Of a DNA stretch of 64,000 nt, positions 36,961 to 44,900 are shown piece after piece. This DNA comes from Bog-473 sp963791455 (GTDB taxonomy: Bacteria > Actinomycetota > Acidimicrobiia > Acidimicrobiales > RAAP-2), in assembly GCA_963791455.1 (NCBI GenBank), contig CAWBSM010000004.1, positions 372,001-436,000 of the forward strand, written 5' to 3'. Position numbers and translations under genes: made by a program. The notes under the pieces are model-generated. The model was not told where the DNA came from. It ran no database searches and saw only the letters and a program-made list of their open reading frames with translations. Position 1 is the first letter of the stretch. Every line of letters starts with the position of its first letter.

Positions 36961-37702
36961 ATGGCGAGGCTCGTTTCCATTCGGCGCGAGGGTCGCGTTC
37001 TGGTCATCTCGATGCAGCGAGAGGAAAAACGAAACGCTGTCGAGGTGCACTGGCCGACGCGCTCGATGGGGCACTAAACACTCTCGACGACGAAGACGAC
37101 TTGTGAGTGGGCGTCCTGACCGGAACTTCGACCGTGTTCAGCGCTGGCGGCGACCTGACCTCAGGCGGCGACTACGTCACAAAGCGGGGCGGCGAGTACG
37201 GCATCATCCGGCGTCAACGGCGTAAGCCGCTCATCGCAGCTGTCGAAGGACTAGCGCTGGGAGGCGGACTTGAGATTTTGCTGTCCTGCGACGTGGTCGT
37301 TGCGTCGACCCCGGCGCGCGTTGGCCTCCCAGAGATCCGTATCGGACTAATCCCGAGGTGCGGGGTGCTGTTCCGATCACCGAACGCACTACCTCTCAAC
37401 TTGGCCCGGGAGCTGATCTTGACGGGCTAGCGGACCGACGCGTTTCGGGCACACGCTGCCGGATTCGTCAACGCGCTCACCGAGCCGGGCAGCGCTGTGG
37501 AGCGGGCGTTGGAGCTCGCGAACCAGATTTGCGCAAGCGCGCCCCTATCGGTGCAGGCATGCCTGGCCGCCGGGATTCCCTCATCGGCATGCACGACCAA
37601 CCGGGCTGGGTGGCGACCACACAAGCGATGGACTCTCTGCAAGACACGTACGACAGCAGCGAGCGTGTTCGCGCCTTCTTCGAGAAGCGACCACCTGTCT
37701 GA
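36961..37702 (+). pseudogene. Enoyl-CoA hydratase/isomerase, multiply broken
   Basis: Crotonase-fold gene: start ATG (36961) reading MARLVSIRREGRVLVISM, EKRNAVE, then ALADALDGALNTL, VFSAGGDL (oxyanion-hole segment), EGLALGGGLEILLSCDVVVAS and FFEKRPPV near 37702. Defects: frameshift near 37045; TGA at 37104-37106 where relatives have Trp (DDLWVGVLTG); TAG at 37428-37430 for Glu (LTGERTDA); and a frameshift near 37570. Four lesions make natural decay likely. It would have hydrated the enoyl-CoA made by the acyl-CoA dehydrogenase, so the local beta-oxidation set is incomplete. Confidence 0.85.
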
Positions 37703-37929
37703 ACGGCGAGGTAACCGAGGCGGGCGATCGCCGCTGGCCTTCGACTCTGGCCCACGCAGGAGACGACGCGAAGCAAGGCGCGAGCCCTGAATCTTCAACG
37801 CATTGCGTCGCTGGCGACGGGACCGGTCTGGCCATACGTAAATTCATGAGATCAACAGCTAACTAAACGTCGGCGAGAAGGCTTTCGGATTGATGACCGT
37901 TCCGGAAACCCACTTCGCCCGTTCACAGA

Positions 37930-38880
37930 TCACGCGTCGTCGAAGCTCCAGCGTCGAACGCCTTGACCGGTAAAGAGGCGGCCGAATTGCAGGCCCGCGA
38001 AGTGGGCGCCGGCAACAGGGATGTTCGACCCCTCCAGCTCCCGCGCGTAAGCTTCGCGCACTTGGAATGCGAGCTCCTGATCATGGTCCACCAAGAGATC
38101 GAAGTCATCGTCCATCAATTCAAGCGGACAGTGGATGATATCGCCGAGAAGCATGGCCCGATCGACGCCATCGGAGAGGACGATGACGCTGCTGCCGGGG
38201 GTGTGGCCCGGAGCGAGTCGCACGTCGATCCCGGGTAGCACTGTGCCATCCGACTCCCACGTCTCGATGCGGTCGAGCACTGCGCCAAGCCGCTCCGGCG
38301 CTTTCAAAGTGCGGTACACCAACGAAGTGGTCTCCTCCTCTTCGGCACCAGGGAGGAAGTAGTCAAGGTCCGCGGAGGCACAATGGATTGTGGCGTTGGG
38401 GAAGTACGCCGCGCCCTCGTCGGTGACCCAACCGATGTGATCGAAATGCAGGTGCGTGAAGATCAGGTCGGTGACGTCCTCTGGACGAACCCCGAGCACA
38501 TCGAGCGATGCCGGCAGCCGACCTCTCGCCATCTGAGTGCCACTGAAGAACTCAGCGATCCCATGGATCGCTTCGAGTGACATGCCCATCCTCTGGAAAT
38601 GGACGACGAAGGGGTCGTCGTCGATGTCAATGTTGACCGCTGGCGGCGAATAACCACCAACGACTTCTTGGCCAGCACCGGCATCGACCAGGGCGATACG
38701 GTCGCGCGTGTGGACCAAGAACCCGCCGAGAGTGCTCTCGATCATTCCGTCTGGGCGGAACATCTGGTGCTGTTCCTGCCATGCCAGGGATTCGGCATCC
38801 GGCAAAGGCTTGGTCGAGGGTAACTTCGAAACGATCATCCCATCGAAGACCTGAAGGATCTCGATGTCCCCCACCTTCAT
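37930..38880 (-). CDS. MBL-fold metallo-hydrolase
   Basis: 316 residues. Metal motif HLHFDHIG (HxHxDH), then APGHTPGSS, LLGDIIH with the bridging Asp, and the last His in AGAHF: the two-metal site of lactonase-type metallo-beta-lactamase-fold enzymes (AHL lactonase-like). The ATG at 38880 is preferred; GGAG lies five bases before it, with a GTG in frame at 38886. Could open a lactone formed by Baeyer-Villiger or P450 chemistry in the cluster, or quench acyl-homoserine-lactone signals. Last gene of the catabolic region. Confidence 0.9.
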   Translation of the reverse strand: MKVGDIEILQVFDGMIVSKLPSTKPLPDAESLAWQEQHQMFRPDGMIESTLGGFLVHTRDRIALVDAGAGQEVVGGYSPPAVNIDIDDDPFVVHFQRMGMSLEAIHGIAEFFSGTQMARGRLPASLDVLGVRPEDVTDLIFTHLHFDHIGWVTDEGAAYFPNATIHCASADLDYFLPGAEEEETTSLVYRTLKAPERLGAVLDRIETWESDGTVLPGIDVRLAPGHTPGSSVIVLSDGVDRAMLLGDIIHCPLELMDDDFDLLVDHDQELAFQVREAYARELEGSNIPVAGAHFAGLQFGRLFTGQGVRRWSFDDA

Positions 38881-38886
38881 ACCCAC

Positions 38887-39190
38887 TCCATCTCGTGGTG
38901 GCCGTCTTCCATGATGCTAGCGGAACCGACCCAAAGGATCGGGAGTTCACGTCAATGCCGAATGCGGAGCGCGGATGATAGGACGGGTCGGACTCCGTGG
39001 GGGGACGCTCCGACGTCCAGCAGCAGCGTCGGGACCAGTTGGCGCCGACCCCTACCTTCGTCGAGGAAATGCTGCGCCAGGGAATGGCTGACTGTCGCCT
39101 AGCTTGCAGGCGGTCACCTCGTTCGGGTCCTGTTGGACGGTCAGACAGCTCTCTCACGATGCCATTTCGCCGTGGTGACGACTTGGCGGC
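38887..39190. other. Non-coding boundary region
   Basis: About 300 bp without a supported gene. Between 39120 and 39190 the plus strand has short relaxase-like hints (LLDGQTALSR) but frames are broken, so it may be the worn front of the relaxase remnant that follows. Confidence 0.35.
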
Positions 39191-39518
39191 GTGACGAGTC
39201 TGCACGGCCGGGTCGAGCGTTGGACCCAGGCCGCAGCCGGCGGGAACCGGAGAGCCGACAACCTGACCGCGGGACTCATCCCCCGGGCCCAAGGTGTCAA
39301 ACGATCTCGAGATAGCCCAGGCACTGGCCGAGCGGGACCGGGCAATGGAAGCGCGGGCCCGTACGCTGGCCGAGCAAGCAGTCGAGAGCAGAGACCGTTA
39401 GGCTGAACGCCTCGGCACACTTCCGATGGCCCCCGCCCGACGGAAGCGCTGGATGCGCGAACTCTCGACTGTCGCCGCCTACCGCGACCGCTGCCACATC
39501 ACAGGGCAGAGTCCATAG
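39191..39518 (+). pseudogene. Conjugative relaxase (TrwC/TraA-type) C-terminal remnant
   Basis: The plus strand reads LHGRVERWTQAAAGG..., NLTAGLIPRAQGV in one frame (39191-39296), then after a frameshift SNDLEIAQALAERDRAMEAR, ARTLAEQAV to a TAG at 39399-39401, and then AERLGTLPMAPARRKRW and STVAAYRDRCHITGQ to a final TAG at 39516. This order of blocks is the C-terminal tail of MobF-family relaxase-helicases on actinobacterial conjugative elements; the internal TAG replaces the Trp or similar residue before AERLG. Everything upstream (relaxase and helicase domains) is gone. It converges tail to tail with the ATPase remnant 25 bp away. Confidence 0.7.
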
Positions 39519-39543
39519 GCTTTGAGTCCCCTGCTTCCGACTC

Positions 39544-39903
39544 TTAATCCGCAGGCATCATAAGGACATTGGTGTCGAAGAGGGCCATTTCACTAGGTGT
39601 GCAGAGATGGCGAACCATGAAAGAGCGCTCACCGATCCTGCACAGACCCTCGCCCATGTCCAGTTCCGGGAGTTGCTGCATCTCGGCGGAGGAGAGACCG
39701 AGCACTCCGCCGGTCTTTGAGGCCTCGCCAGCCTCCTGCGCGTACACAATCTTGGTCGAACAATCGGCCAAGAGACCCAGGGCCAAGTTGCCGGCCTCGC
39801 TATTGGCGTCCCCGACTGCTTCGGGGTCACTGAATACGACGATGGCCTTGTCGAGAAGAAACCCGGCTCCCCTGGGATCCCCGGTCTGGCAGATGTGGCG
39901 GTC
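39544..39903 (-). pseudogene. VirB4/TraC-type conjugation ATPase C-terminal remnant
   Basis: About 120 residues in one frame: RGAGFLLDKAIVVFSDPEAV, GDANSEAGNLALGLLADCST, KIVYAQEAGEA, LGLSSAEMQQLPEL, MGEGLCRIGERSFMVRHLC and ALFDTN. These are the last blocks of the type IV secretion/conjugation ATPases of actinobacterial ICEs (the 'DAVGD...LLADC.T.ivyaQ' and 'GegLwriG.rsf.vrh' segments). The Walker A and B domains are missing and there is no start codon, so this is a remnant. It follows the unknown gene at 39906 without a gap on the same strand. Confidence 0.72.
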
Positions 39904-39905
39904 AT

Positions 39906-40322
39906 TCAGGGCTGCAGATCGAGCTTCTGGCGAATGCGTGCACCGACATCGGCTGCCGTGGTTGGCCCACTAAAAGGGAGGACGGCCCAGGCGTCGGGTT
40001 CCGACAACTCTGTCTCGTTGCCGTTGAGACCCGACCAGCCATCCCCCACCTCCCGGCATCCGACGATGATCGAGTGGTAATCGACTTGGAGGTACTTGGC
40101 CGTGATCCGCAGCAGTGGGTACGGGCCGCCTCGGTGGATGAGGCTCCAGCGGTAGCGGTCTTCCAGTTGTTCCACGTAGACCTGGCTCTGGAAGTCGGTT
40201 GCCACCGAAACGGCCAGCGCCACCGTTTCTATGGTGGACCAGTCCCGGGAGCTCTCGATGAGCTGGAACCTTTTGAAGATAGGGGTTGGGGCACCCTCGA
40301 GATTCGACACTTGCTCCTCCAT
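39906..40322 (-). CDS. Hypothetical protein, conjugation-region neighbour
   Basis: About 138 residues from the ATG at 40322 (GAAGG upstream); the frame remains open further but the extra residues look non-coding. Coding-like segments: STIETVALAVSVATDFQSQV, YVEQLEDRYRWSLIHRGG, YPLLRITAKYLQVDYHSIIV and AADVGARIRQKLDL. Mixed alpha/beta, no signal peptide or membrane segment. I do not recognise the family. Its stop abuts the ATPase remnant, so it was probably part of the same conjugation operon. Confidence 0.45.
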   Translation of the reverse strand: MEEQVSNLEGAPTPIFKRFQLIESSRDWSTIETVALAVSVATDFQSQVYVEQLEDRYRWSLIHRGGPYPLLRITAKYLQVDYHSIIVGCREVGDGWSGLNGNETELSEPDAWAVLPFSGPTTAADVGARIRQKLDLQP

Positions 40323-41000
40323 TGCGTGCCCTTCGCACCTTGCCTCGTCGGTAGGTTGCGGCGGCGTCATGGGGGCACGTCCCTCGACCGCTCTAAATGG
40401 TTGATTGAAGTGTAGCGACTGGCACAGACCCCGTCGTACTGCGGGCTGCACGGCGTCGAGGTCGCCCAAGCAGTCGCTCACAGCGCTCAAGGTGGGGATC
40501 TGTGGGACGTGGAGCACTAGCTCGCGTGCCGCCGCCAACTCAAGGCGCAGAACCGTAGGCAGTTCCGGGCGCTCTGGTCGCCGCGCCATGGGCGCGCTGA
40601 CAGCACGCACGCTCAGGGACGGCAAGGCAACGCGGTGCATTCCCGTCGGGCGGCTCCACCTAACCCATCCGAACCCCGGGGGCGCTCGGCAGAGGATCTC
40701 CCTAGCCTCCACCACGCCTGAAACCGACCGATTCCGAAGGACCGCTCCCTGCTTACTTGGGGCTTCGTCGGGTTCACCGGCTACCGAGGTGCAACACGAA
40801 CCAGGCACCATTTTTGTCAAGCGGGGGCGCTAAAACGCCGATTCCCCGTGGTGGTGCAGACCTCGGATGGCGAAGTAAGTGCGGCCAGTGGCACCCGAGG
40901 GCGCGCCGCGATCTGGACCCTGGGGCATGGGGTCCGGAGGGATGCGGCCCGTTGAGGATCCTCGCATGAAAGACCGATCTGCAACAAAGGAGAGCATGCC
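40323..41000. other. Stretch without convincing gene
   Basis: About 680 bp. Frames are open on both strands but their products are Arg/Ser/Pro-rich and mutually antisense, without recognisable motifs. The end carries AAAGGAG, the ribosome site of the next gene. Confidence 0.4.
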
Positions 41001-41757
41001 ATGACCAATAACGGACAACCCTTCACTAGCATCGCCGACGGCTCGCGCCAACCGGTCGACCCGGCCCAACAGGATCGACAGGGGGGAACTCCTCCTGAGG
41101 TCAGCGATTGTGGAGCCGTCGAGAATCACAACGCAAAAACAACGACACCACCGATTTCTGCCAAACAGGAGGAGGCCAACCGAAGGAACGCCCAGAAGTC
41201 AACAGGACCTCGGTAAGGCCCGCAGCTCCCTCAACGCCCTTCGCCACGGCATCTACGGTCGGCCAAATGCCATCCGCCGCGGGGAGTTGGCCGAGGATGA
41301 AGAGGAGGTCACCGAGTTCATCGAAGCCCTCATGGGCGACCTCGATCCCCGCGATAGCCAAGAGTACGTCGTGGCACGGCGAATCGCCGAGGGCGAACTT
41401 CGCCTGACCCGGGCCGATCGCTTCGAGAGCGCCGGTCTGAGTGCGGCGGGACGACTGTCTGAGTACGACCGAGAGTCAGGGCTCGGAGAAGGACAGGAAT
41501 TCCTGCGCGATATCCTCATTCACCAATACCTAGAAACCAGCCGTCTCCTGCAAGACCCCGAAAAGGAAACCGAGATGAGTTGGCTCGGCTTTCTCGACTT
41601 GATCTACTCGCTCAAGGGAGTGCCTCCGGAGCGCCGCGACTACCCCGAGGGTTGGATGAACCAGCCAAGCGACTCGGGGATCTGGAAGCGTTTCGTCCTC
41701 GAGCAGCTGGTAGCTGGTGCCTCGCTATTGGTCGTCCCGGGCGCAGGCCTCGGCTGA
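41001..41757 (+). pseudogene. 'NAQKSTGPR' family protein, split by a small deletion
   Basis: The first frame (41001-41216) runs from ATG with AAAGGAG upstream to ANRRNAQKSTGPR then TAA. The second frame continues GKARSSLNALRHGIYGRPNA to a TGA at 41757. Together they form a widespread protein of unknown function whose signature is NAQKSTGPRTPEGKARSSLNALRHG. The missing TPEG and the frame change fit a loss of about 10 bp between CGG and GGTAAG near 41212. The family is common on mobile elements and next to transposases and conjugation genes. Confidence 0.7.
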
Positions 41758-41763
41758 TTACAG

Positions 41764-41976
41764 GTGGCCGCGGCACAGGTATCCACCCAGGCCCTCGATC
41801 TAGATGGACGAGCCGAGGAGCGGTCCGTCGAGAACGCTCTCAAGATCGGGGGCGTCTTAGACCGGGCCAGCATCCTACGATCGCGCGCTCAGCGGGCCGT
41901 CGAACGGGACCTAGCAACGTACACCGAGCTTCGGAAGCGTCATCTTGGCGGGGACGACGAGGGGGGTCAGTCCTAA
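41764..41976 (+). CDS. Small helical protein, or tail of the preceding gene
   Basis: 70 residues from a GTG at 41764, in the same frame as the preceding gene and only six bases after its TGA. It is helical: RAEERSVENALKIGG, LDRASILRSRAQRAVERDLA. In relatives of the 'NAQKSTGPR' proteins a helical 'R..E..leRsl.rAl..L..l' tail follows, so the TGA at 41755 may be another in-frame stop, making this the real C-terminus. Confidence 0.45.
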   Translation: MAAAQVSTQALDLDGRAEERSVENALKIGGVLDRASILRSRAQRAVERDLATYTELRKRHLGGDDEGGQS

Positions 41977-42004
41977 GTCCGGTTTCCAGACCGGTGGTCT
42001 GTGA

Positions 42005-42030
42005 CCGGCGGCCGGCGGCCGGCGGCCGGC
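42005..42030 (+). repeat. 7-bp tandem repeat (CCGGCGG)
   Basis: CCGGCGG in 3.7 exact copies just after the preceding frame ends. It can fold on itself (GCCGGC is self-complementary) and could act as a terminator or be a slippage product. Confidence 0.85.
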
Positions 42031-42084
42031 CTCATAGCATTTCGCGAAACGAACCCATTTGGGACACCGGCGCCCACCTGGGAT

Positions 42085-42362
42085 TGTGGAGACTCCGCGC
42101 CTTAACCTCTTAACCTGTGGAGACACCACTCCCCCGCCGGTATAGACCCTGGCGGCGGAAAGACCTTTACCTCAGCATGAACTGGGACCCCTTCGACGAA
42201 GTGCCAGAAGATGGACAACTGTGGACAAGTGTGCACAGCAGGGATTGGTTGGTCACCCGCCGGAGCTTGACTGGTGATGTCATAGGGGTTGCAGGATCTC
42301 GCTAACCACCCTCATCAGGACCTTGTGGAGACTCCCCCGCTTAACCTGTGGAGACTCCCCCG
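42085..42362 (+). repeat. Dispersed TGTGGAGAC repeats (iteron-like)
   Basis: Four direct copies of TGTGGAGAC in 280 bp: 42085 (TGTGGAGACTCCGCG), 42116 (CTTAACC-type prefix, GAGACACCACTCCCCCG), 42324 (TGTGGAGACTCCCCCG) and 42347 (TTAACC-TGTGGAGACTCCCCCG). Three have a nearby TTAACC. No gene is supported between 41977 and 42519. Direct, evenly oriented copies beside conjugation remnants resemble plasmid iterons or a segregation/transfer site. Confidence 0.6.
42220..42228 (-). promoter_or_regulatory. DnaA-box-like site
   Basis: TGTGGACAA is the complement of TTGTCCACA, the form preferred in high-GC actinobacteria. A near match (ATGGACAAC) lies 10 bp upstream. Both sit inside the repeat region 42085-42362. 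Confidence 0.4.
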
Positions 42363-42519
42363 GCTGCACCCCGCGGCCCCTGGTCAAGCAGTTTCATGAA
42401 CATCCCACAAACAATTTCCTGATCAACGGCGCAGTTCGCCGACGAGGATGGCCATGTGCGATTCGTCCCCGCGCATCGGCGGCACGGACCAATCGGTCGA
42501 GACGTTGACGTCCTCTGCC

Positions 42520-43554
42520 TCAGGCGACGGGAACCGAAGTGCGCCCGATCCGGCTGAGGTGGCGGAATACGTCGAGGTACGCGCTCCATGGACTCTGCTC
42601 GACGTAGTCGATGCGGCGATCGGCACAGAACGGGCGAACGAGGTGGCTCGCCCGCCGTAGGTTCGCCCGAGGCATCGTCGGGAACAGGTGATGTTCGATC
42701 TGGGTATCGAGCCCACCGAAAACGAATCCGCTGAAGGATGACCCTCGCAGGTTGCGTGAGGTCAGCAACTGACGGCGCAGGAACCCCAGATCGTCGTTCC
42801 CGACCAGTGTTGGCATACCAACATGGTTGGTGACGAAGCTGGCGCCCAGGTATAAGCCAAAGAGCGACTGAGTGACCACGATGAAAGTCACGGCTCGAAT
42901 TGGGCTGAGAACCAGGAAGGGCGCCAAGAAGAAGAGTGCGGCGTGAGCGATCAGCAGGCCCACCTCCACGAACGCGCCTCGGTCTCGGCGGCGAACGAGG
43001 GCGACGGCGCTCGCAATGTGCATGTTGAGCGCCTCGAGAAACATGAGGGGAAGGAGCGTCACAGCCTGAACCCGTGCCATCAAACGGCCGAACTGTCCAC
43101 GCCCTTCGACATGTCCCGGCGTATAGGCGATTGCTCCTGGAGCGAGGTCGGGGTCCCGGTCTTGGCGGTTGGTGTGGGCGTGGTGCCGATTGTGCTTGGC
43201 CATCCACCACCCAAAGCTGAAGCCGGCCAGCAAATTGGCGTGCACGAGACCGATCAGGTCATTGCTCCTGCGATGCGAACTGATCTGCCGGTGTCCTGCA
43301 TCGTGCCCGATGAATCCCAGTTGGGTCAGAACGAAAGCCAGGCCCACCGCGACGGCCAGGTTCCACCATGTGTTGCCGATTAGTAGGCCAATGACGATCA
43401 GGGCGCCCAACGCGGCGATCGTCACGCTGATTTTGATGGCGTAGTAGCCGCGTCGCGGAGTGAGCAGGCCTATATCTCGAACGAGGCGAGAAAGCTCGGC
43501 GAAATCCTCGCGATTCGACGCCGCCGTGGGTCTTGCTTCGAGACGGACCACCAT
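42520..43554 (-). CDS. Membrane fatty acid desaturase
   Basis: 344-residue integral membrane di-iron desaturase. Three His boxes are visible: HDAGH, HNRHHAH and QIEHHLF; hydrophobic segments around ISVTIAALGALIVIGLLI, LLPLMFLEAL and LLIAHAALFFLAPFLV. The Q-x2-HH third box is that of front-end/acyl-lipid type enzymes, and no cytochrome b5 domain is fused. GAGGAG before ATG. Starts 17 bp after the membrane protein gene upstream on the same strand, so a two-gene lipid operon is likely. Probably adjusts membrane lipid unsaturation. Confidence 0.93.
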   Translation of the reverse strand: MVVRLEARPTAASNREDFAELSRLVRDIGLLTPRRGYYAIKISVTIAALGALIVIGLLIGNTWWNLAVAVGLAFVLTQLGFIGHDAGHRQISSHRRSNDLIGLVHANLLAGFSFGWWMAKHNRHHAHTNRQDRDPDLAPGAIAYTPGHVEGRGQFGRLMARVQAVTLLPLMFLEALNMHIASAVALVRRRDRGAFVEVGLLIAHAALFFLAPFLVLSPIRAVTFIVVTQSLFGLYLGASFVTNHVGMPTLVGNDDLGFLRRQLLTSRNLRGSSFSGFVFGGLDTQIEHHLFPTMPRANLRRASHLVRPFCADRRIDYVEQSPWSAYLDVFRHLSRIGRTSVPVA

Positions 43555-43571
43555 GGCGAGCTCCTCTTAGC

Positions 43572-44363
43572 TCAGGATTTAGAACGGACGCGAGGCCCAT
43601 CGGCGCGCTCCCATTCGACGGTGATGCCGTCCTGGCGCATCATCGCCATAAACCGGGTGATGGAGAAGAAGATTGCGATAGCCGTGAGCCCGTAGGTCAC
43701 GGCGGAGCGCTCGAGGACGAAAGAGCGGAGCGACGAAGAAAGGAGAAGCCAGAACACGAGCCCCGCGTTGAGCATGAGCACGGTCGCCCACAGGACCGAG
43801 ATCCGAATGAAGAATCGATGAACCAAAGGTCGCCGCAGAATCGCCGGGTCCATGGGGCAGAAGTCGTGGGCAAAGCGCTGAGTGAAGGGTCGCCTTACGA
43901 CGGCCGAGCCGAACAGTACGAGAGAGATCAAAATCGTACCGGATATCGGTTGGGCGAAGTACACGAATGCGCTGCCCGTGATGAAGGCGATCACGGTGCG
44001 CAGCGTGATCAGGATCGTTCCGAGCAGCAACAGCATGGATACCCGCTCACCCTTGAACAACCGCCGGCCCAGTGCCAGATAGGACCAGGTGAGCGCCGCG
44101 ATCAACGCTCCTCGGAAACCCGTGAAGACCAGCACCAGATAGAACAGGATGAGAGGACCCACGACACCCTCGAGCACAACGGGAAGCGCATGGCGAAGTG
44201 CTTTTCGCGGTGGTGGCAGCACGAGCACGGAACCTTCTTGCCCGTCGGGGTGAGAGGTCGGATCGAGATGCAGCAGGTGCCAGGGCTCGCGGGTGGCCGC
44301 CTTCTTTCTCGTACCCACGGAACCACCGCTCTTGCCGCCGTCAGCGGTGGCGCTTTGACCCAA
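43572..44363 (-). CDS. VC0807/DUF3159-like multi-pass membrane protein
   Basis: 263 residues with about six hydrophobic helices (GVVGPLILFYLVLVFTGF, MLLLLGTILITLRTVIAFI, TILISLVLFGSAVV, LNAGLVFWLLLSSSL, YGLTAIAIFFSI). AHDFCPMDPAILRRPLVHRF is a conserved loop of VC0807-type proteins, whose function is unknown. The start may be TTG at 44363; a GTG at about residue 16 is an alternative that would shorten the basic N-terminus. Upstream partner of the desaturase. Confidence 0.75.
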   Translation of the reverse strand: MGQSATADGGKSGGSVGTRKKAATREPWHLLHLDPTSHPDGQEGSVLVLPPPRKALRHALPVVLEGVVGPLILFYLVLVFTGFRGALIAALTWSYLALGRRLFKGERVSMLLLLGTILITLRTVIAFITGSAFVYFAQPISGTILISLVLFGSAVVRRPFTQRFAHDFCPMDPAILRRPLVHRFFIRISVLWATVLMLNAGLVFWLLLSSSLRSFVLERSAVTYGLTAIAIFFSITRFMAMMRQDGITVEWERADGPRVRSKS

Positions 44364-44900
44364 GTTGAGGTGTGGTGATCTTACACTTGCTGGGACCTAT
44401 TGCATTTGCACCGGTGCAGATCGGGCGACCAACTCCCCGAGCGGCTCCGGTCGGCGGCGGCGAGAGGAATGGAAAGGCGGCCCGGAGGCGACCGACCAGG
44501 GAGGTCCAGGAGCTCACCCAGAGAACCGAGAGATGGTTCGAATGCAAAGGCCACGTTGTCCAGATCCCTGGACTAAAGCATCCCGAGGCCGTGATGTCAG
44601 GGTGGCCGGGTGTCTTCGAGCCGCGCTCGAGCAGTTGGCCTCGGTGCCCCCTCATCGCCCCTTCGATCGTGAACCGTCCTGCATCGTCTCGATGCTTCCC
44701 GCGGAGGGCCACCGGCCGCAGGGCCGCACGCCGCAGCCGCGAGCGCCAATACGAAGGGGGTGCCACCGGGGTCGACTTGAATGAAAGGGCCGTACGCCGA
44801 CTCGTTCCCCCGTTATCAGGCAATTTCGGACGGTCGTCGACAAGCTCTTGTGAGCGCGAATAAAGCGGGAGGGTCGTGTGGCGGGAACCAGGGTTAGCCT
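44364..44900. other. Non-coding stretch between divergent genes
   Basis: 537 bp separating the membrane-protein gene and the hydrolase-cyclase gene. Frames on both strands give low-complexity products with no motif. Probably promoters for both neighbours plus degraded sequence. Confidence 0.45.

Noticed and set aside
3300..39518. TAG reassigned to an amino acid
   Set aside because: TAG serves as a normal stop in intact genes here (for example at 11915 and 10735), and the interrupted genes also have frameshifts.
40323..40820. N-terminal extension of the hypothetical gene at 39906
   Set aside because: Residues upstream of 40322 are Arg/Pro/Ser-rich with no pattern, and the ribosome site supports the shorter start.
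42085..42362. CRISPR array
   Set aside because: Repeat units are short, uneven in spacing and not palindromic, and no cas genes are present.
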